Source: Euphorbia lathyris
Lineage: Eukaryota > Streptophyta > Magnoliopsida > Malpighiales > Euphorbiaceae
DNA length: 64,000 nucleotides
Reading direction: 5' to 3'
Assembly (NCBI RefSeq): GCF_963576675.1
Contig: NC_088913.1
Coordinates: 92,503,001-92,567,000, forward strand
Shown here: positions 57,958-64,000 of the stretch, piece by piece
Layout of the letters: the number at the start of each line of letters is the position of its first letter
How positions within the stretch are numbered: position 1 is the first letter of the stretch
Program-made: the position numbers and the translations under genes
The notes under the pieces: generated by a model
Database searches by the model: none
The model's input: only the letters and a program-made list of their open reading frames with translations
What the model was told of the DNA's origin: nothing

Positions 57958-57974
57958 CCCCAGCAGAGTCGCCA
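57958..57974 (-). other. Primer binding site of G2 (tRNA-Arg type)
   Basis: On the minus strand this reads TGGCGACTCTGCTGGGG, complementary to a plant tRNA-Arg 3' end and as used by Ogre-type Tat elements. It lies two bases from the 5' LTR. Confidence 0.8.
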
Positions 57975-59067
57975 CTTGTTAGACAAGGTGCCGAACGGCC
58001 TCGCCCGGGCGGACGGGGGGGTGGACACCTCATGGCGGCGTAAGCGGTGATTGGCGTCGAAAGCAACCAATCGTGGAATCAAGCTGCTCGGTAGGATCGG
58101 AGCTCGGAGTATGGAAGAGTCGCCACCCACGAATGGGAAAATGAACACCGATCCCTTGCGGGAGACTGGTGAGGGTTCGGGAAACTTAGGTACGAGCCGA
58201 GAAGGCTAGCTCCTTTCCAGAGAAAGGCTACTAGGCACCCCGACATCGCCCGGTTATGAACCACCAGCCTCCTACTCAGCGTGTTAGGCGATAACGGACT
58301 AATCGCATATTTCTTTAAGTTTGAAATTCATTTGAAACCTTTTCTTTCTCGTTTTGAAAACCGTTTTGAGCATATATTATTAAAAGCCATTTTAGTAAAG
58401 AATCACCCATTTACATAAATTTAAAATACATAGGAGAGAGAGGGGGAGAAGGAAGAATTGATTTATTCACAGTGTGATTTAATGCTTTAGACTATACACT
58501 AACTCTAAGCTAATCTCACTCCCCGAAATGAGTTTATTTACATGGTTCGTACCTTAATCGTCGTTGGAACAATTTAGGTACGTTTCAAAACCCTGTTAAT
58601 GACATCGACTCGAATCGCCGTTGGAACGACTCGAGTGTTTGAAAATATGGAATAAAAGCTTTAACTCCAAAAACGTGATTAGGCATACATGTCCATTTAT
58701 TTTGTACAAACCATTTAGTTAAGAAAACGATTCAAAACTTTATTATTTACAATGAAAACGATTTTAATTACAAGGTTCGCCTAATCCGTCGTTGGAACGG
58801 ATTAAGGTTTTAACACATGATATTTTGGAAATGGTTTAAAAAAATGACAAGAAAACGTTATTTACACTTTAGGAATATCTAGAAAAGCTTTAATTTAAAC
58901 AAACAAATTAAACTCTCTTTTTTGTGGTTTATTTTCCCTTTTTCACTCAATTATCCTTTATGTAGATAAAATGACAACAAGTAATGAATTAAATCTCCAA
59001 ATTCACCAAATAAAACCAATTTAAAACACATACATCTAAATGTCAAAAGAATAAGAAAAACGAAAGG

Positions 59068-59068
<1 letters not shown>

Positions 59069-59105
<37 letters not shown>
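59069..59105. repeat. TA microsatellite in G2 5' LTR
   Basis: About 18 TA units. The 3' LTR has a much shorter run in the same place (near 31050). Confidence 0.9.
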
Positions 59106-59108
<3 letters not shown>

Positions 59109-59683
59109 CTAAAAATAATGATAAAAAAATGAGTAAGAAGATAATAAGTAATAATTATATAGGTATAAGGAATGATAGTGAAAACATTAAATAGAGTACA
59201 TTTTCATCTTACTTATAACTATGTGAAAATAATGAAAATCATAAAAACTAGAAAATAAGTTGGATATAATAAGTACATAGAAAATACCCTTTCCCTAAAT
59301 AATAGCTAAACCATCATTTGATAACTCAAGAATATATATACATATAAAGGAAATGAATAAAGTTCATAAACAAGAAAATAGAATTTACCCCCAAAATGGT
59401 TTATGATGAATATGTATAGAAAATATCCCTAATAACCCCAAAATGACAAATACGTATAGTTTAAATGAATTAAATGGCACAATCTATATATATATATACA
59501 TATAATTTTATTATATCAAATTAAATGAAAACAATATATAAACACATTGAGTAATATATATACAAAATATTTAAAAATAGCTTGAAAGTAAATATTACAT
59601 AACTATACTTATATATATAAAGGACCTAATGCCTAAAAGTTGAGAAAAGAGAACCAAAACATCATTTTTTACATTCCAGCAGC

Positions 59684-59710
59684 TTTACCGATGGAAAATC
59701 CGTCGGTAAA
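59684..59710. repeat. Second LTR palindrome (G2 5' LTR)
   Basis: Arms TTTACCGATGGA and TCCGTCGGTAAA, with one mismatch, around AAA. Confidence 0.7.
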
Positions 59711-60370
59711 CAGCCTTTAGTGACAGAAAATGGGAAATTACAGACTTAGTCCAACAGTTTCCAGATTTATTCAAAAGCTTTAGATTAGATCTATTCTATC
59801 ATTTTGAATCCCCGAACTACCAAAATTGGATCATAGTCTATAACGGAGATCCCTAAAACGAAGTTTTTTTTTATTTTTAAAACATTATTTAGAAATATTT
59901 TCAAAAACTTATAATTACAACGTTTTTAATTCCCGAACTACCTTTGAATCGGATCACGGTTCGTATTGGGATATTGAAACGAGGTTTTCATTTCAAAACA
60001 AAACCGAACGTTTATTTAACACGTGACGAAAATTAAATAAATACGGAATAATAAATAAAACGTGATAAATAAATAAATAACTAAAGAAATAAAATTATAA
60101 CATAAAAATAAATAAATAGAGGAAATAAATTAAATAAAATAAAACGAGTCTAGTCCTCGGATAATACATCAAGATCGGTATCTGACAATCGAAGTCGGTT
60201 GATCCCGCGAATCGTGATTTTCCGGTGTTTTTTGTGTTTTCGATAAAATATTCAACTTTGGAAAATTTGGATTTTTTTGGGAAAAAAATATTTTCTCGAA
60301 AAATTGACTTTCTCTCTCTAAAAATGTCTAGAGTGAGAAAGCTCCAAAATCCCCTCCTTCCAAATGCATG

Positions 60371-60401
60371 GGGATCCGTGCCTTATATAGGCACGGATCC
60401 C
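60371..60401 (-). promoter_or_regulatory. LTR TATA box in palindrome loop (G2 5' LTR)
   Basis: Arms GGGATCCGTGCC and GGCACGGATCCC (12 bp, perfect) flank a loop that reads TATATAA on the minus strand. As this is the 5' LTR, it is the promoter that would drive G2. Confidence 0.85.
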
Positions 60402-60404
60402 GGA

Positions 60405-60790
60405 GACTTTGGGCGACGCCCAATTAAAATTGGGCGTCGCCCAAAGCAGGTTGGGCGAACGCCCAACTTAGTTGGGAGGACGCCCAACTTACGTTGGGCG
60501 GACGCCCAACATTAGTTGGGCGCACGCCCAACCTGGTTGGGCGCATGCCCAACCTGGTTGGGCGAACGCCCAACTCTTGTTGGGCGCACGCCCAACAGGC
60601 GTTGGGCGTTCGCCCGACGCTGGTTGGGCGTTCGCCCGACATCGTTGGGCGTTCGCCCGACATCGTTGGGCGTTCGCCCAACGGACGTCGGGCCCTCGCT
60701 CCACCTACGCTGGGCGTTTGCCCCACGTCGTAGGATGCTCGCCCAACGGCCGTCGGAGGCGCGCGCCCATCGGACGTCAAGTGTGCGCCC
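60405..60790. repeat. Array of GTTGGGCG/CGCCCAAC palindromes, G2 5' LTR
   Basis: The longest of the three arrays, with roughly 15 units of 21-22 bp near GTTGGGCGNNCGCCCAAC. The clean units are nearest the TATA box and decay into GC-rich sequence further upstream. Confidence 0.87.
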
Positions 60791-61016
60791 TGCGCTGCCG
60801 GACGCGTGTCCAACTGTCGTTGGACGCGCGTCGGTTGCTGCTAGGCGTTCACACCACGTCGCTGAGCACTCGCGAGCCGTCCACTCGACAACCGCGACTC
60901 CCACTAACTTCTTTTTTTATTATATATTTTTGTTTTAAAACTTCCGGAACCAACCGCTTCGACCGTCTTGTTACAGGTTTTCGTCACAGGTTCTCCGACT
61001 CGGTGTCTACAGCTAT

Positions 61017-62881
61017 GTATTCCTGACAGATGTCATCTCTCTCTTTAACTAGTTTCATTAATGAGTGAATTTTCTAATGTCTTTTTAGCATTTGGGTAAT
61101 TTTGGAACAATTTGATGATTAATAACCCTCCTCTTTTCTTGCATCGCTTCATCCTCCCTTTATAGATACCTATAAAAGGAGAAGACTGGGTTTGTGGGGA
61201 TTTTTCTACACTACTATTTTTCTTCAAGTTTCCTACAAAATTTCTCTTCAGAACTCAGTAAGTTTTTGCATATTTCTCTTATTTCCCTTTACTTCATGTT
61301 GTTGTATGGAAGGGTTGTACCGAAAAAATCTAATGCCATTGAAAATTTGGAAGATTCTACGCATTTTGTGAACGTTCAGAAAATTATCATAACACCTAAA
61401 AAATAAAAATTAGGTAAGGATGAGAAATTAAAATAAGTAAAAAAGGTTGCTGATTCCAAAAAAATAAAATTGCAAGTTTTGGAGCAACCCTCAACTTTGA
61501 CTACTCAAGAACTTATAAACATTGTGGTAGCTTATATAGAGTTGAATCGAATGGAGGCTAGCTTGCCGATCGAACAGCAAAGGGAATTTTCTAGCCCTAA
61601 TAGACATCTAAGGTGTTCACTCTGCTATTGAAATGGGGTTGAGATTTCCCCCTTTCATATGGGATGGTATATTGAAGGAATACAATATTTTTTAGAGCTA
61701 GATCTTAGCTTGAATTCCTTACTTTTGTCGAGATTTGTAAGACATTGACATTAATCTGATTAGATCCTTGTTTCAGTATTGCTGGAAACTTATAAAGAAA
61801 ATCTCGGTTGATGTCACATATTGGCAGATGAACACACATCAAAAGACATTTTTTACCGATAAAATGAAAAGTCACGGATCTTTTTTATTCCAAAGTTGAG
61901 CCTGATCTTTTGGTTGTTGTTACTCCCTTCGATGGCGTACCCATTTTTCTTAATTTAGGAATGATGCTTTTTTTATTTATTAAAGAGGTCACCAACTCTT
62001 CCTTAAGCTTGCTAAACTTTTTGCATTAATTTTTTCGATGAATTTTTTTAAAGAGATACAATGATTTATAATCTATAAGTTATCATTCCCCAAATAGAAT
62101 TACAATTGATAAATAATAAAACTCCTAAATAACAAAGACTCCTAAATAATAATTAAAAACACATAAATCTACCTAAATAATAAATAATAAAAAAGATTCC
62201 TAAATAATAACAGCTCTTAAATAATAAAAATCTCTAAATAGTAAAAACATAAAATAAAACGATCGTAACATAGCAGCAAGCAAGATCTATAAGAACCCTA
62301 ATTTCAAGGGATGCTATATTGTCTGGCCGACAAAGCTCTTTCTCTTTTCACACGATAGAGCTTTTGCTTTTATAGTAGAAACTTCTTTTACACGAGTAAC
62401 TTATTCTTCTCAACTTCTTTGGTACGTAACCGATTCCAACTTTGAGACTTGTAACTTAGAAATTGTACTAAATGAAGAGGATGACCTTGTACTTTTTAGA
62501 CTTGGTCGTCTCTTACATAAGATATTAATTCCATCAATTCAATTAACGTAACTCGCTTACTCGAAAAGTTCATTTTTTAACTAAAAAAAGTTCCAATAAA
62601 TTTTTATGTATTATTCCGAACAATATATATGAATGTTCATTAATAACTAATTAATTTCAAAATAAAATTTAAAATCCTATATTAAGCTTTTCTCTTATTT
62701 TGAAAATGTATTTCAATTGAAATAAAACTATTACAACAAAGTAATATTGAATTAAAAACATTTAAAAAGGTACTTTATCTTACATTAATGTACTTTGAAA
62801 ATTAAAAAAAGTTGAGAACTCATAATATCCTCTGCTACAGTAATTTCATCCATGTGAAGCGATAAGGCTCGCTAGGAAACC
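61017..62881. other. Unassigned AT-rich sequence with decayed ORF traces
   Basis: No intact gene. A possible plus-strand TATA box (TATAAAAGG, 61171-61179) is followed by a leader-like stretch and a decayed frame near 61440-61625 (ADSKKIKLQVLEQPSTL, VAYIELNRMEASLPIEQ) that I do not recognise. An AT-rich repeat of CCTAAATAATAA words fills about 62125-62250. It may be a remnant of another transposon. Confidence 0.4.
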
Positions 62882-64000
62882 ATGTCGGGCGACACACCGC
62901 CGGCACAGCAAGAAACAACTCCCGACCAGCAAAGTAGAAGTAAGAAGAAGGCAAAAGGAGCTGATGGGAACTCAGAACCTTCATCTCCCACTGACCCCAT
63001 CACTTCTCCTGCCAAGCGGAAGCTTTCATGGAAAGGGACCTTGTTAGGACAGACCCAGGAAGAATACGCTGAGATGGAACCAGCTCCGGAGCCGGCGAGC
63101 TTCATAAGGAGAGACCTTCAAGTTGCAGAATCTGATGAAGAAGAAGAGGACGAGGAGGACCCAAAATGCCCAGCAATCCGTCTTTCTGCTGAGGAAAAAA
63201 AATTATGTGGAAATCTTGGAGCACATCTATGATTATCAATGTATTGGGGAAAAATGTGGGCTTCAGATTTCTACAGCAGAAGATCCAGGGGTTCTAGCAA
63301 AAAAACGGTACAGTGAACTTAATCGACCTCTTTAACGATTTCTATACAGCAAAATTCTCTAACCCGGAAGACTATGAAATTGCTATAAAGGGAGGCCCTT
63401 ACTTGATAGCAGACCATGTCCTGGCAATTCAGCCATGGAAACCTAACTTTGATCCTCTAGACGAAAAGGTTAATAAGATCTTAACCTGGATTAGATTCCC
63501 TGGCTTGCCAATTGAGTACTATAACCACTTGTTCCTCCACCAAACTAGGATCAATGGCAGGGGAGGTACACCATGTAGACAAGACGACTATTTCGGCGGA
63601 AAGAGGCAAATTTGCCCGAGTTTGTGGTGAGGTTGATTTGAACAAGCCACTTCTATCCAAGTACAAGCTAAGAAGCCGAGTGCATCGCATAGAATATGAG
63701 GGATTACACAATATTTGCTATGAATGTGGAATGTATGGGCACAGTCAGGAGCATTGCCCTTCTCTGGTCACTGAGACTGAAGCAAAAAATGGGAATTCCT
63801 CGGTGGATAACCATAGTTCTATAACAGATGGGATCATTAGGGACGAAGTGGTCTACGACTATGGCCCCTGGATGACAGCCAAACGACTGATTAGAAGAAG
63901 TAAAAAAACTTCTCGAATGACTACCAAAAAGGCCCCAAATCAAGAATTGAAAAGAACAGAAGCGGAAGACCCCACTACCCAGGCGAAGATCACTGTTAAC
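62882..64000 (+). pseudogene. LINE (L1-type) ORF1 with DUF4283 and CCHC knuckle, cut by window end
   Basis: ATG at 62882 (MSGDTPPAQQETT) opens a disordered, acidic N terminus (ESDEEEEDEEDP). The frame then shifts at an 8-A run near 63200 into the DUF4283-type RNA-binding region (INVLGKNVGFRFL, NLIDLFNDFYTAKF, LTWIRFPGLPIEYY). A TAG lies at 63295-63297 and a further one-base shift near 63535 leads to GKFARVCGEVDLNK and the zinc knuckle CYECGMYGHSQEHC (63716-63757). ORF1 proteins bind LINE RNA. The endonuclease and RT of ORF2 would lie beyond 64000. Three lesions show that this copy is dead. Confidence 0.85.

Larger units (their letters stand above)
29953..61011 (-). mobile_element. Complete Ty3/gypsy Tat-type element G2
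   Basis: The minus-strand element has LTRs 29953-32795 (3') and 57977-61011 (5'), an exact target duplication GCTAT (29948-29952 and 61012-61016), PBS 57958-57974 and PPT 32796-32811. From the 5' end it holds a 1.9-kb leader, gag, protease, RT, RNase H, archaeal RNase H, integrase, an antisense six-exon PMD gene and a 39-bp array. Copia element C (33367-44800) is inserted in the array. Without C it is about 19.6 kb, in the size range of large Tat elements such as Ogre. Every protein gene in it is now broken by stops. Confidence 0.93.
57977..61011 (-). repeat. 5' LTR of G2
   Basis: On the plus strand it starts TGTTAGACAAGG and ends GGTGTCTACA, 3035 bp, followed by the GCTAT duplication. It is about 190 bp longer than the 3' LTR, mostly from a longer palindrome array and a longer TA run (59069-59105). 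Confidence 0.92.

Overview
The window reads as a gene-poor, heterochromatic stretch of a flowering-plant genome built almost entirely of nested and decayed retroelements. The evidence is the Ty1/copia and Ty3/gypsy protein families, LTRs primed by plant-type tRNAs (Met, Arg, Asp), a plant mobile domain (PMD) gene and a plant-type LINE. I see no ordinary host gene and no RNA gene. Species cannot be told from this sequence.

Layout. 1-675: fragment of an LTR (family D). 693-4929: Ty1/copia fragment A, SIRE-like, minus strand, joined without its own LTRs to 4930-13285, a second copia element B (minus strand) that keeps its gag, part of pol, PBS and a 2.43-kb 5' LTR. A solo SIRE-type LTR (8575-10009) sits in B's leader. 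B's LTR interrupts the reverse transcriptase of G1 (13286-29913, plus strand), a Ty3/gypsy element of the Tat type (two RNase H domains). A non-autonomous element D (15232-21767) sits in G1's integrase with an exact 5-bp target duplication (ATTGT). G1 ends in a 2.7-kb 3' LTR.

Only 39 bp further on lies G2 (29953-61011, minus strand). It is a complete copy of the same Tat family, with 2.8- and 3.0-kb LTRs, an exact GCTAT target duplication, a tRNA-Arg-type PBS and a PPT. Inside G2, a SIRE-like copia element C (33367-44800) has split a 39-bp tandem array. The 3' LTRs of G1 and G2 face tail to tail and form an imperfect palindrome of about 5.6 kb. 61012-62880 is unassigned old sequence. 62882-64000 is the start of a LINE ORF1 that runs off the end of the window.

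Most interesting content. Both Tat elements carry, between pol and the 3' LTR and on the opposite strand, a six-exon PMD gene with its own TATA box and plant-type introns. Exon lengths and intron positions match exactly in the two copies, except for the last exon. Because the gene is antisense to the element's genomic RNA, its introns would not be spliced out during retrotransposition. Both copies are now broken by different stop codons. The same family also has a Gag with four capsid-like modules, a TATA box in the loop of a 10-13-bp perfect palindrome, and a tandem array of short palindromes immediately upstream of that TATA box. The gag-pol of G2 and of fragment A each stay in one frame and are interrupted only by stop codons, many of the C-to-T or G-to-A type expected from methylcytosine decay.
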